64,000 nt of DNA from Marisa cornuarietis. Lineage: Eukaryota; Mollusca; Gastropoda; Architaenioglossa; Ampullariidae. How positions within the stretch are numbered: position 1 is the first letter of the stretch; every line of letters starts with the position of its first letter. A program made the position numbers and the translations under genes. Shown one piece after another: positions 31,101-46,100 of this stretch. The stretch lies in contig SMMW01000585.1 in assembly GCA_004794655.1 (NCBI GenBank), forward strand, positions 6,096,001-6,160,000, in the 5' to 3' direction. The notes under the pieces were generated by a model, which saw only the letters and a list, made by a program, of their open reading frames with translations, was not told the origin of the DNA and did not search any database.

Positions 31101-34100
31101 GACTACTCTCAACTTTCTATATCCTGGATGAAACGAAATGGAAGTATTACAAATAAGTGTACGCACGTGTATAAACAGAATTAGTTTTGCTCATCTGCAT
31201 TTACTTGTTCAAATTAAAAGAGTTTTACTAAGAAAACTTCCCAATAATGAACTTTGTTGATTTGTGATGGCTTTTATGTAATTTAGATTTATAGATGCTC
31301 CATTTAGTTTCATTCGATCTATTTGACTCAGCTCCCTGAACAAGCATGCAGTACTCTTTCAAAGCAGTTTTGTTTTAATGCAGCAATGTGTTTAATTACT
31401 GCAGACCACACTATTCAAATGGCACATTTATGTTTATTTTAATACATAAGTACACCTGATCAAAATGAGAGTTCTATACAACAAAAGTATGCTGCATTAA
31501 ACAAAATAAAATCTGCTTTTGTAAATCTAAGGAATGCCAACATCTCAAACCTTTAGGTGGTGATCCAACATCTGAATCAGACAGTCTGCGGCTGGATGAG
31601 TTGTTTCCACCACCTGACCCACTCACACGAGCTGGAGAGTTTGAGTGCCTGTTGATCACAAGGGGAGGAGAGCCAGGCAGCATTGTGTCCTGAGGTAAAG
31701 GAGAGCTGGAAAGAAAGTCGAAACCACGATCATCCTCTTGACCTAAGCTACGACCTTGACCTTCCAGCTGACCTTTAGCATGACCTTCCTCCAGCACTCC
31801 TCTGCTTTGAGCACAGTGGTTCACTGGATCACTGATATCCATGCCATCAAATGTGAATCCCAGGCTGCAGCTGAGTGGAGGTGCAGAGGGAGGGGGCGAC
31901 TGGCTGTGACTTTTCCCAGTCTTGGGTGGAGTTAAGGGTGGGGACGTGACCTGACCAGCGGATGACCAATGGTGGTGCTGGTGGTGTCGCCTGTGATGGT
32001 GGTGGTGCCGATGGTGATGATGATACTGATTTTGGTAGTGTTGATGATGGTGAGAGTAGCTAGAGGAGGAATGACCAGTATGAGCACTGGAAAACAAGAA
32101 CAAAACAGATATTAGTATCAGAGTGAGAGAGACTGCAAAGTATTCTGTTCACAGAAGGATACAATTATGTACATAATCTGAGACACTTCAAAATCAATGA
32201 TATTTAATATATTTATTGAAAAGTGCATTCCTATCCAAAAGCAAAAAAAGACTCTAACCCACCAGCCAACAAAAAAGAATGTATATATCCAAACACTATA
32301 TTTCATTCCTTGCTGTCCCACCTTTACAATAAGATTAAATAAGCAACAAAAGAAAAATTAAAACATTGTTATTGTTGTTGTTTTTTTTTGCTTTGATAAG
32401 AAAACATTCAAGGACAAGAAAAAAACCCAATGATATTATTTAAAAATTTTTATTTTTAAATATAGACAGTCTAGATTGTACATTTTATTTAGAACTGACA
32501 TTGTTCTGCAGCATTTAAATTTTCACACTACAAAATATCATCATAAAATTAAATTATATATATAGATTTATGCTGAGCACATGAGATCGTTGATGTGAAG
32601 GCTTAATTAAATTCTTTTGGGTTTTCTGGCGGAAGTCATTGTAACAGTTAGGCTTTGCATTATCAAATTTTTCACTGCAAAGGTAAATATACTCTATTGC
32701 TCTGACTTTAAATTGCTTTATTCCTTCAGATAAGCTCCAGATTTAACCTCAGCATGGAATTAGTAATAAATCTTTAAGCCAGTGTTCTAAATTTAACTAC
32801 AAATCAAAATAATAAAAACTGGCAATGAAATTTAATAAATTAAAGCAATTAAAAAGGTATGATAATGAAAATGTAACAAAAAGAGCACACAAAACACTCA
32901 TACAAAATCTTTAGTCTTTAAGACTCTAAAATGTCTTCAAAAGATTACATATGTGAAAACACATCAACCAAGTGGACCTATTACAAAATGTTTTGCACAA
33001 GGGTGAAACTAGGACAAAGTCAAGGAATCTAAGACAAAAATAATCTAAAGATTCCATGAAACTTACATTAAGATGGAAAAAAATTGTGGCAAATTGAGTT
33101 TTTAATTTATTTTCCAAGTCCTAGTGAAAATTCAGTTCTCAGTATCATTGTATCAGTTGTTGTTCTATAGGTCATAAGTGGGGGGACTGGGAAGGCAGAA
33201 AAAGAAATTTTCATCATTAGTATAATGTCAGACTCCATTTATACTAAAATAAGATTTAAGTGTATGTCAGTATTATGTCCAAAGCATTCCAGTATATTGT
33301 TTGAATGTTGGTTATTGCTCCTGATTACATACAGAATGGGCATGAACATACAAAGGCCGGATTTACTTGCTGTCCACATGCCATCTTTGAAAAATGTAAC
33401 AAAAATTTGAGTTTTATTGATACTATGCATGTCTACATGTCTGTATTTCACAACGTATAGGGGTATGGTCATCAAATCACAAAATAGGCTGATAGTCACC
33501 TTTTGGGGTGCTGCATCTTGATATATTTACAAAAAAGTGCAGTGCTTTATGAATTCCAGCAATGGCATAGCATAACGACATACTAATGATTTAATAATCC
33601 TGCATTAGGTGGATGTAGACAAATAGAAAAGCATGATTCTTTATACTTGAATAAGCAATATAAAACTATTTTACACTTTTCTAGGTTACTGGAAGCAGCT
33701 AATTTATATGCAACGAACATACATTCTCTATCATAACCCTTTCCATATGCCTAGTTAATGGGGATGAAGGTAGACGGGGTGGGAGAGCAGTGGCAAAACA
33801 TTTACTATATAGGACTTTCCTCACAATAAATTTCGGTCACAATCTGTCAGTTGTAATGTTTATATTATGTCTAATCATAATAGGGACTGAAAGCAAGCAT
33901 GGCATTTTATGAATTTCATTAAAAAAAGATAACCAAAGTCTTGCAGAAAACTTACTGTAGTTATTCACAATTGTTGTTAAAATAAAATTCAATGTTTTAC
34001 GTGGACAAATTCAGCAAAGATCTGACAGAAGAACTATTAATGCCTGTCCTACTATCTGTTTATACAAGAGGAAAGTATGCACCCTGAACTGCGCAAAATG

Positions 34101-37100
34101 AATCACACTGTTACAACAAAATAAAAAGAAATACAAATGGTGACAAGCAGGTGAACAACAGGCAAGGTGACAAAAATGAAAATGTTAGCTCCATTATATA
34201 AAAAAGTAAAGGACAAATGTTTCAGTTCAAATAGTAAGATATTAATATGGGGATAGCAGATAACATTTATCATACTACATAAAGTATGTTCTCATATTGA
34301 CAGCATCAGGCACAAATTATGATAAAGACAAGGGTGACAAAAAACTAACTCAAGTTTCAAAATTTGAAACATATGGACAATAACCATGTGTGGTAAAAGT
34401 GCATAGGAAGGCAATATGTGTTTTATTTTTGCAAAAGCCACTAAAATTCAGCACAGCATGCAGCAGGAAACGTAAGACTAGTCTACTTGACATTCATCAG
34501 AACACTCTAGGCACACACACAAAGCTTCAGCATCTGGTCATTCTCACAGTACCATTATCATGTCACAACAGCCTGACTGGTGCGACTTGCCAAGCTGTCA
34601 CCCAGCCTCAGTGCCAAAACAGAAGGGAGAAAGAAATCCATCAACATTAAAAGCACTGGCAAATTCAAAGTAATCAAACAATGTAGATAAATGAACACTG
34701 GCTACTTTAAAAACAACTACTGTATCATGAAAGGGAACCTGATGATTGTGCAAATGACTGACAAGGGGCATGCCTGGTGATCAACAGTATGATAATTCTT
34801 TCTTTCATTAGGGTTTTTTAATGTCAGTCACCAACTGCTTGAACCACGCCTGTCTCTAAGAATGACATTATCAAATGTTTTCAAGGGGTCAATCATGAAA
34901 GACTCATCAAAAATGTTTTAGCCATTGGCTTATAAGAGGGAAACTTCTTTGCTTCTGTTTCTGAATAATTCACAAGATATAAACAAAATGTCATGACTGA
35001 TTACCAAAACTACAGGTACTAAAACTATCTGAAATGCGCAGCAATGAAAGATGTTAACTAATAATATCCTCATGGCATAAGAATTCTGAAAATCAAAAAT
35101 GTGTGCATAATACCAGCCACTGAAAGAAAGAATTAGTTCTTTAGATGATGTTCTGTAATGTTATTCAAATCAATCCTTCAATAATAATTGCTTTTTTAAT
35201 CAGATAGAAAACTATAAAAAATATCGGTAGGTTGGGACCAGTGGAGATAGGATTGTGCTATTTTTAGAATGTACTTGAATGGTATTCAAAACATGCATAT
35301 GCTGATGGACAAACTATTAACTTTACAAATAATTGATGAGAATTCAATCAGATGAGGATAAATGCTGTTGCCACAGTTAAATCCATCACATGATTAATAA
35401 GTGCATCAAAATAAGTGCCCATGTGTAAATAAATCCCCCATGTGTTAAAGTTTAAATAGCCTTGTCTTTGAGTGTTTCCCTTATTGATCTACATAGCCCT
35501 CAAAAGACATTACCTCCTATTATGGCTTTCTGAATAGTGTATTATTTACTGAGCTTCTGTATTTTTATTCTTAATATAAATGTGTTCTTAATATAAATTT
35601 GCTACTTTCATTCCATCTTCCTATTCATATTTTGTTGTCTTTTCCTTTCCCCAGAACAACCATACTGGAGATAAGAAATCAAACTATCAGCCACTCTTTA
35701 TTCTAAAAACAACTGCAAGTTCCTTGCCATAATTTATGTTGAGTTTACTTCATGGTACATTCCAGCACCTTCTCTAGTATCAGATAATGTTCATGCATTT
35801 GTGTGCATGCTTTCAATTTGAGCTTACTTGGACATTCATGGTAATTGTGGACATCCTAATACTGGTCAAAGATACAGCAGAATAGAAATATCAAGGAATA
35901 CATAAGTTAAGAGTATATGAAGGCAAATGACAGATTTTTTTAAAGCATTTAAGCACTAGCACAGTAAGTAACAGGAAACTGCACATATCTATGATGGGCC
36001 ATTAAATGAGGACCTAACTTGTGGCTTATGGTAAAAAAATATATAAGAAATGAGTGACTATGAAATAATGCTTTTTAAAAAAAAAGTATATCTCATATAC
36101 ATAGCCACTGGAAAGAAAGATAATTCAAATAGTTTTCATAAAACAATGTTTTAGGTCTTTCTGATATTAAGCTAAGCAGATAGTTAAGTATAGACTATAT
36201 GGTACTCTTGTTTACAATGTTATGTTTGTATACAAAAGAAGAAAAATCCTATCATTTATTTTCACACATAAAAACATTACAAAACAGACAGACAGTTCCA
36301 CATTACAAGATACCATGTAGCAATGACAGTTATAGATTTTAAGCCACATCATAAATGGAGGGCACAGCTGCAATATTAGCACATAAAGCTTAAAGGTTGT
36401 TAAACAGACTAGCATAATCTGACACATGGGTCCAGCAGATACAAGATTGGATGACATTATCTTCAGGAGCTAATAATTAGCATTCTGGTCACAAAAATTG
36501 AGTATTTGGAATATATTTGATTTGCTGTCAGAGTCAAAGAAAATAATACTATTAGTGAAATTTAAGGCCTGATGAGGTGCAAGTTCTGTCTCTAATGGCA
36601 AGATAAAGCTCAGCACAAGATATAATATGATTTCCCAAAAAATGGGTGAGGCCCCCCTTCCCTAACTTCCATTCTACATGGCTACAAACACCACCATGCT
36701 CAGAAAGAGTTCAAAATCATTATGTCATATCTGTACACAGATAAGACTTATTAACATAATTATGATCCCAGCTCTCCCATTGGCTGAGGGCTTCACAAAG
36801 CAAACACATGTAAGCATAATCTCAACATTTGGGTTTACCCAGTCATAACACAAAAAAATGCACCCCACTAGATCTTTTAGAAAAATGTGTTAATAATTTA
36901 AATCTTGCAATCAGCAAAGTATTTCAAATAAATACAGCCAGAGAAAGGATACACTGTAAAAATAATCCTATGTAAGGAAAAGCCTCAGACATATAAATTA
37001 TTATTTTATTCCCACAACAATACTGAAAACTATGACCAGTCTTGATAATGGTTCAGGAAAACATACTGTGAAGAAAACCTTTCAAGACACACATTAAAAG

Positions 37101-40100
37101 AATCACACAAGAAGCAAGCAAAGGATCTGCAAGTGCATTATGACTGAGATTCTGAGTAAAACTCTCATACATGATGGCAAGGATCATAGAGACAAGAAGT
37201 TGAAGAGATGAAGAAAAAAAATGCAGTGGAGAGAAATGAAAAGAGTTGAACGAGAACAAGAAGAAGCAATGGCATACTGAAGCAACATTTTCCCATGGTC
37301 TATCTGTGATTCAAACAGTTAAAGAAAAAACCTTCAAGTCCAAAATATACATGATCCTTCACACTGCATGCAATGGAAAAGATTAGGCTTATGAGGCTTA
37401 TTAAAAAGGATATATATATATATATACCATGAACTCAAGTTATTTGAGATATTTAAAGAAAATATCTATAATAGCTAACCTAAACTATCATGTGTTAATA
37501 AAACATTTCATTTTATATATACATGTTATGATACAAAAGCAGCATTTTAAGTATTAGAGAGCTGACAATATATCCATATCTATCAATAATTCTGAAGGGG
37601 AAACTTTTTCTTAATCCACATATTTTAGAGTAACTGGCTTGTACCCCCTTCACATCCCACATAATCAAATATGAGAACTCTGCTGATTCAACGTTTAGGC
37701 ATCAGCTAATTTGCTGTGATATGTTACCTCAGTAAATATGTAATGCTTATAAGCTTCTAATCATCAGTTCAGGTTGATCACTGAAGGCAGAAAAGAGGTT
37801 CTTTGTCATAAAAGACTTGACTGAAAATAATTTTGTCCTTTTGCAAGGCATAAAACTATAGTAGACTTCTCACAGACAGTTAAAATTTGTCTGATAACAG
37901 TTTAATAATAGTTCATATCAAGCATTTGAAAAAGGAACAGATAACATTGTTTTGACTTGTCTAATGTAGAAAAATACCACATGAAACATGAGTAGAGATG
38001 AACATTATCTGCTGAAATTAATTTGCTGTTCTCTGAAATGTTTTTACATCAACCATGTCAAAGACTTAAAGTAAAAATGTTCTTGAGATAAAACCAGTTT
38101 ACTTCCCTGTTGATCATAGTTGAAAGTGACTGTGTAAAACAGCATTCATCATGCTGAGAATTAACAATATCCTTTCAATTCACATAAACATATAATTTTT
38201 TTCTTTTATTCTTTACAAAAATTTTTTAAAAGAAAATCAAGTCCTTTTTTAAGGTAACAGAAAGAAAAAACCACTAATTCTTACTCTTTGAGTGGAGAAA
38301 CACCTATAGGTGAGTGCTGAGCGCTGTGCAGTTTGGCAAGGGTAACAGCTGTTCCAATGGCCCGCACAACAATACCAGACTCCCCTTCCAAGTCAAAGTT
38401 TTGAGTATATCTGTGCAAATCAAAAGAAGACATAAAATGTAAATTAATAGTTTTTGTATCTTTTGTTTTTTGCATTAAATAAAATAGCTTAAAATTATGT
38501 TATTCTTCAGCTTCTGCCTTTTTCTTTCCTTAGAGATTAAAATTAGGTGGTCCAGTGATGCAACAGTTATGTGTTTATCACCAATACCCTAAGGAATGGG
38601 CTGTCTTGGACTGAGATCTTGTCAGCCATGAATCAATTTCTTGGCATGTGGCACTTGTTTCCAGAACAGTTTGGCTAGCCATGACACAATTTTACACCCC
38701 TCAACTAAGAGGATTTATTTTATATAAGAATCAAAGGATAGGTGGAAAGGCATCATAGCTTGGTGTTAACTGTGCTTATCTTAAAAGTAGGTACCTTATC
38801 TACCAAGCAGTCCGCCATAATCACTCACCACTCTTATCTCACATACACACACACTTATTTTATATATGTATATAGTTGTGAGATGCATTTAAATCCAGAT
38901 GTTCTTGGTTTCAGTACTCAATGCGTTCATACTATATCTTATTTCAAATTTTGAAGGTCTCAACTGCTATGTGTTTTGAACCAAGTTGTGATAATTAAGT
39001 ATTTGTTGCATTCATATTGACATCTGGCTTCATAACACAGAAAATCATTCCTAAGATACAATTCTTATTAAATGAGATTAATAAATTCTTATTAAATTTT
39101 AATAAAAGGGTTGTGCTAAGTTGATTTAAGAAAGGAACTGTGCTGTGATTTCAGCAATAACAAAAACATGTTTTTCTCTTAAAGACTTTTATTTCAGAAT
39201 GCATTTCGAACTAAAACAATCTCATTACCAGCACTTCCTTGTAAAGCAACACACAATGCTCTGTCCTTTAGCACACAAGAATCTTATTGCTTTAAACTTC
39301 ATGAAAATGTTTCAAGTTACAAGGATTTTGTCAGACTCACCCAAGAACAGCATTGCCTCCCATTTCCATGACCTTGACACCAACCTTACGCTGCAAACCA
39401 CCTACATGAAGATAAAAGTAAACTCAGTATAGGTACAGCCACCACCCACCCACCCACACACACACATGAGCTACCTCCACATACATATATGAACACCCAC
39501 ACACTAACATGGGCCTAGGCACATCATGAAAACATTCTGAATCCACACTGCAGTCCATGAAATAATCTTGTTTGTTAAAATGCTGAGAGTGAGATGAGAC
39601 TTTGGTAGATCGACAGTTCTCATCTCTTTATTGTGCAACAAAAGATGAGGAGAAATTTTATAGGCTTCATTTCACAATTCTATTTCTAAGGTCAAATCAT
39701 CTTCAACATCTGTAGTTAAGCAGCTGTCATGTAAAAAAAAACGCCATACCTGAAAGTTTTGAGAACAGTCTCTGTCTTGCTTCATTTGATGCACGGGGTG
39801 TTCGTATTTTGTCAATCCACTGATATTCTGGATCATCATTGACCACAAGTTCTTCCACAAACCCTTGGACGCCTTGAAGAGCATAGCCAGATGGCACTGC
39901 TGCAGCTAATGAAGAGTTTCATAAGGAAAGCTCTGAACACAATGATGCAATTCCACAAAGGAAGTTTTATGTATACTATATACTATAAACAAAAAAGGTA
40001 TATAGATTACAAACCATTATTAAGACTGCCTTAATGAAATTTGTTAATGATCTGCTGTTGGTCCTTGATCAAGAAAGACTGTCAGCATGAACCCTTTTGG

Positions 40101-43100
40101 ATTTATCAGTGGCTCTTAATACCATGGATCAAATTGATCTGTTTAGCAATAACAGACTGCTGAATGTATTTTGCATTCGGGGCATAGCACTATGTTGGTG
40201 TTGTCAATATTTGTCTTTAAAAATCAATTCCCTCCCAAAACTGAATCGTTCCAAAATTCACTTACTACAGAAGAACTGGATGCCACAAGATGACTGACGA
40301 AACTTGTTCAGATCGCTGAACAGTTCTACCTTCACCTGTACATTCAGCTCCCCTCTGATGCCTGAGTTATTGCAAAATACAACAAATTGGCTATGAGTGG
40401 TCTATGGTGGAGGGAAGGTGGTGGAGGGAAGGAGGAGGGAAGACAAAGTAAAGGTAACAGTTTATGGAAGTTAATTTCTGGGAAAAAATGAGAAAGGCTT
40501 TTTATCCTATGCAAATAATAGGATAAACTAGGTTGCCAGCACATGCACATATAATGATGGAAGCATGTTAGCCTCATAAATCAACACACAGAAATGGGTC
40601 TTCAGCAATTTAGGTTCACATCTTCATAATTCAGAAACATATTTAAAGCTAACATATTAATTCATAGAGCATCATTGTCTATACGAAAAAGTTCTGATAT
40701 CAGATTTCAAAATAAAAATAAAGATGTTAACACTCAAGTAGACAATGTCTCAAAATCCACTTTTACCCTTTTTTCTGAAGACTGTAGAAAAAGGTTAAAG
40801 AAGCACACATGCATTTATCAGTTTGAAATCTCTATAGAGAGGTAATTCTAGGATTTCAAAAAGAGGGGCCCTGGGGCCCTCTCAATGGAAAAAAAGGGGC
40901 CCTTCAAATGAAACAAGGGGTCCCTCAAAACAAACACATTTTCACTGCTTTTTCCGATAAATATTTGGTATACAACAAAATACTTTATTAATCACAATAA
41001 ATTTTATTAATCACAAGAAATTGAAGCTTAATCACATAGATATCTTTTTCTTTTATATCGATAAATTATCTTTCATCATTAGTGTGATCATAGCATCCTC
41101 AATTTGCAAACCAATTAGTATTTGTGTTCATCTCATTGGGCTATGAGCTAATGTTTAGACACTTTTCATATGTCTCATTAGTGCAGGGGTTTAAATGTTT
41201 CTCCTTGAGGCAACTTCTATGAGAAGACTTGATTAGGTTTTGATGGCCAAAGCCCCCTCTCACAGCCTGCATTGTGGTATAGCATAAGGAGGCACAGCTT
41301 TCCAAGAACCAGCAAATTGGGAAATTAATCCCTGTAAAAATCAAATAACAGCTAGTGGAATCTTTCTGATATGCATTTTGCGTTACAGTTTCTTTTACCA
41401 CAATCCATTACTCTAAACATGCTGGTTTGTCAAGCAAGATTTTACTGAATTTGGTGCCCACTCGTGCTGGTTTTCCAAAGAAATCTGTCAAGATATTTAA
41501 TTCTTTGTCTCCATAGGGCATAGGGTGGTCTGTCTTCTGTAGATAGGAAAAAGATGGGGCGCATGGAAAGAACTCAAAATCCAGAGGCAACATCACCTGC
41601 ATCTTTTGGGAACCTGTCATTAATGTTCTTGCACAGATTGTAGCAAAAGCAACCCTGACAACTTCTGTGTCCTGTGATGTTGTATCAAGTTCGCAACACG
41701 TTATTTCTAAGTGTTATATAATACCGTCGGCATAAGTTCCGAAAAACTCATGAGGACAAAAATAAATTAGGATTGAAAATATAGTTTACGTAGCTGAAAT
41801 CTTTCTGAAGAATTTCAGCCTCCAAAGTCGTGTGCCTGTGGTCGGAAGTCTGAATGTCTCTGCAGCGTCCTCGATCGTTCGGTACCTAACACGGCGCCCG
41901 TATCTGTATGTTGTAAACGCGTTATTCTGATTGTTTTAGGCACAATTTACATCTCATGCCTTCCTCCTCGTTCATTAGCCAAGGCCATTTCTTCAGCCAT
42001 TCACATTGACAGGTTCTCTAGATGCGTGGTTTTTTACGTGCGGTCTCTGTCTCAATTTGTATATTTCGTTGTCTACATTTTCAGTTCCAACAAATGTACA
42101 CGTGTGCGGCACACGCTGACGATCGAGTTTCTGTTTCTTCCTGTCCTTGTCGATTTCTACTTTCCGGGACATCTTCTGCTGTTCTTGTCGTGAACGAAAA
42201 GTCAGAGTTGACAGTCGCGTTCACTTCGTTTTCAACTCGCTTGCTTCCAATACCCTTTGATCTATCCCGTCCCAAATGTTTTCGCTGTGGGCGCGTCAAC
42301 AATTTACTTCCTGACGCGAAATTTGGAGCAGGTTGCATCAGATGGACAACAAAGTCATAAATGGCTATGTCGACATACCAATAAGCGACACCTTCCTCAA
42401 GCCGAACTCAAGAAACACTATAGGGGTCAACAGGGCAAATTTATCGTCCCACAATCCAGGACCAACACCCACCCCCACTCATTCTTCCCGTCGGCCATAA
42501 TTAAGACTGTGGAATTCCCTACCTGCCGAAGTTGCTGCATCACCATCTGCCCCGCCCTTCAAGGCATCCATGAGACGCTGGCAGCACTCCTAAAGTCCCA
42601 CCCACCCAGCAAGACCCTAGTCCACTGACTACTCACAATCAAGTGCTAGGGTCCCAAACCCACTGTATCCCCCTTCCCCTATTAGAGGGGGTGAATGTAT
42701 GAAAGTATGAATTTCATTTTTTTTTTTTTTTGCACTAAGACGGCATGCTCTCTGCTACATGTATATTGTTCCCCACCTAGCAGGGGTTTGCACATTATCC
42801 AGAAGAAAGAAAGACAACTGGTCAGTTTGAAAACTGTCCAGTCATTATAGCATCGTGGGTCGGTTTCAAACCAGCGCGAAGAATGACAACAATTATTTTT
42901 GAAGTGCCGCATCGTACATGTTCAAAAGCGCGCCAGACACGGTAGGGCGCATGGTCGCGCTGTCTTTCAGACTATGCGCCCCTCAGCGAAATTTTGCGGA
43001 AATCCCGCAAGGCCGCAGCATAGAATTACCTCAGTCTATATATGGACAAGAATGTGATTATTTTTAGTGAAAACTAAAGCTGCTTCCTTTTTCAGTACTG

Positions 43101-46100
43101 CCACTTGGCACTGAAGAACAGATCATTCTGATTCTGAGGTATTACAAACTGTAAACTGATGTTGTATGGTGATAGCCTTATCAACCTTAACAGAGGTTGA
43201 GTCAACAGAGTTCTCATATTTGATTATGTGGGATGTGAAGGGGGTACAAGCCAGTTACTCTTAAATATGTGGATTAAGAAAAAGTTTCCCCTTCAGAATT
43301 ATTGATAGATATGGATATATTGTCAGCTCTCTAATACTTAAAATGCTGATTTTGTATCTTAACATGTATATATAAAATGAAATGTTTTGTTAACACATGA
43401 TAGTTACAGGTTAGCTATTATATATATTTTCTTTAAATATCGCAAATAACTTGAGTTGGTGGTATATATAAATATATATATATATCCTTTTTAATAAGCC
43501 TCATAAGCCTAACTTTGAGCAAAAACTTGCAGAAAAATATAAATATCACATTACCATGCATTGTGTCATATATCGGGAACCATCCATTGATTGTGCAAGG
43601 AAGATCTCGTGTCAGCAAAGGATTGAGGTCAATGTAAACTTTCCCAATAGCATCGTGGGCACTGTAGGTGTCATAATCCAACACTCTAGAATCAAGATTT
43701 TAAAAAAAGGAAATAAGAAAACTGGAGGATTCTAGAAAAAGCAACCACTTATAACAAGCACCTGCATACATATAAATGTATTTCTGTTATATTAGGACCT
43801 TAGCTAGCTGTAAAAAAAGTTACAATGTACTAACCAACCCATCATTTCAAAAACCTCATTTTCAACCCAAATTAAGTGAATAAAATTGATGGACAGACGA
43901 CTTTTTAAGATGATAATATTAAAATATCACAAAATATGATCAGAATATGAAACTGATTCTAATAACATGCTACAGGTATTGAGAAATATGTACAACTCCT
44001 GTAAAATTCTCACTTTTGTAAATGCTCAGTAAAAGACTGTACAGTGGCTTATTGGGCATAGTCTTACATTTTTCCCTTAGTCTCTCTTAAATTTTTTGCC
44101 TCTTCAAATTGCTTTTATGGAGCTTTATAATGTACAAAAACTAAATGTATTAGCACATTAAAAGAATGGGCAAAGAATGTGAATAGTTTGCAAAGACAGT
44201 TCAATTAGATTTGAGTAAGAAAAATCGCCACACAATATTGTAAGGGAGAAAATGGAATGGTAAAGTCAAAAGCAGAAGAAAGAAAACGAGAAACTCAAGC
44301 TAAAATGACTCAAAAGACTAAAAGTTAATAAATCAGTATATTTTATAACATTTCTTTCAACACACTGGATGTTGATCTGAAAATAAACTTGAAAATAAAA
44401 TTAAGAGAAAGTGAAATTGCCTAATCCGTTAAACAACAAAATACATCACTTTTGTTTTCTGCAGTACTTTTGTGCTCATATAATTTTTCTTCTGTAACAT
44501 AAAAGTGCTAAATATTTCTAATTAAAATAAAAAATATATGGTGATATGTCAAAGACTGCAATCGCCCTCTTCTCTCTCTCTCTCTTACAGGGTGGGAATA
44601 GATAAAATACATAATAATGTAAAGAGGTAGGCAGCAAGCAGGCAAAGGAAAGAAGCAGGAATCAGGGAATAAAGACTAAAGAAAGAAAAGAATGTATAAA
44701 CAAGCAATGGCAACAAAGGGAAAAAAGTAAACAATGAATCAATGAAACATGAGCTGAAAGATTAAAACAGAAGAAAGAAGCATATTATTTCTACTACAGA
44801 AATATTATGATAGCTAAAATAGGAAGTCAGTAAAAATTACCTTATGTCCAGTGGTTCATCTTGTAGGACCTCATCATCCACCTGTATCAAAAAGTAATCA
44901 ATGGTCAAAAGTTAGAAGACCGCTGACAAAATCTATAAAAAAGAATATAAAAAAGACAGTCATACTGGTATTATATCATTAACCAGGACAACTGTTTTAT
45001 AAAAGGTTCTAATTATTATTGCCTCATCAGGCAGTGAGTTTACATTATGTCAACTTTAATAGACACTTGGAGACAGAATGTACCATGCTGTCCTGCATTG
45101 ACATTGTAAAAAAAGAAAAATAAAACAGCATTTTTAGCAATGATTTTACAAGATTACCTTGATATTTAACCCTCTAAGTGATGAAGGTTTTATGTCTGAG
45201 AACCCAGTAATCATTGTTTTCACAGATCCATTATGAGCATAATGGCTTACTATTAACACTTCACAAGTACAGCAAGCAGCCATAACAGATCTAACATATG
45301 ACAGTTTTCTGATGAAGAAGTGCTTATACAAGGCTAGTGATAAGGAAACCACTTTGGTTTTTACAAGTCTTCTACAGTATATTATTCTTGAATGATAGGT
45401 ACTTAGATTACACAAATTATATTTGCTTACACAAATGAACTTTTCAAAATGTCACACAAAACACACCTCATGTTACATATACTATAACCTTAGGTATATG
45501 CTTTTATGGCACAACATTCCAACATTAACAGTTTATCTTTGAGTGAACAAACATAAAAAATGAAATTGTACCTCAAATTTAAACCAGTCAGAATTCCACT
45601 GAGGATTCAAAGATTTCTTGCACACTTCTGTTTTAAACATCTCGCCATCAAATCTTACCTAGAAAAAAATCAAGACAAAATAAATGAACTCTTAAGTTTG
45701 ATATGAAATGAGAAAGTAGAGAGAAAGAACATGCCGGAGGAAAAGAAGATTATAACATCAGTCATACTAATACAGTAAATCTGAATATTCACTCCTGCTG
45801 AGATGTAAGAAAATACAACTGAAGCCTAAACTGTGAGCAAATGTTTTTTTTCTTTGCTGTAACATTTTATTTTCTTGGTTTGATTACTGTGATTTATTTG
45901 ACTGATCTAAATAGCATTAATTATTGATGGCATAATTATTCAAATTTGTTTAACCTGTCTTTCCCCTCATTGAAAGGATTACTGTGCATCAAAGTTCCAA
46001 GCTCTGAATTCCTCTTCCCCATCCCACCCCATTCTTTTTGAGCAGATTGAAAATTGAAGAAATAAGTAAAACATGGAATGAGGTGAAATTCCAAAATAAA

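Noticed and set aside
42022..42360. 112-aa + ORF with CFRCGRVN
   Set aside because: A single Cys pair is not a zinc knuckle signature, and the region is inside the hAT-like relic.
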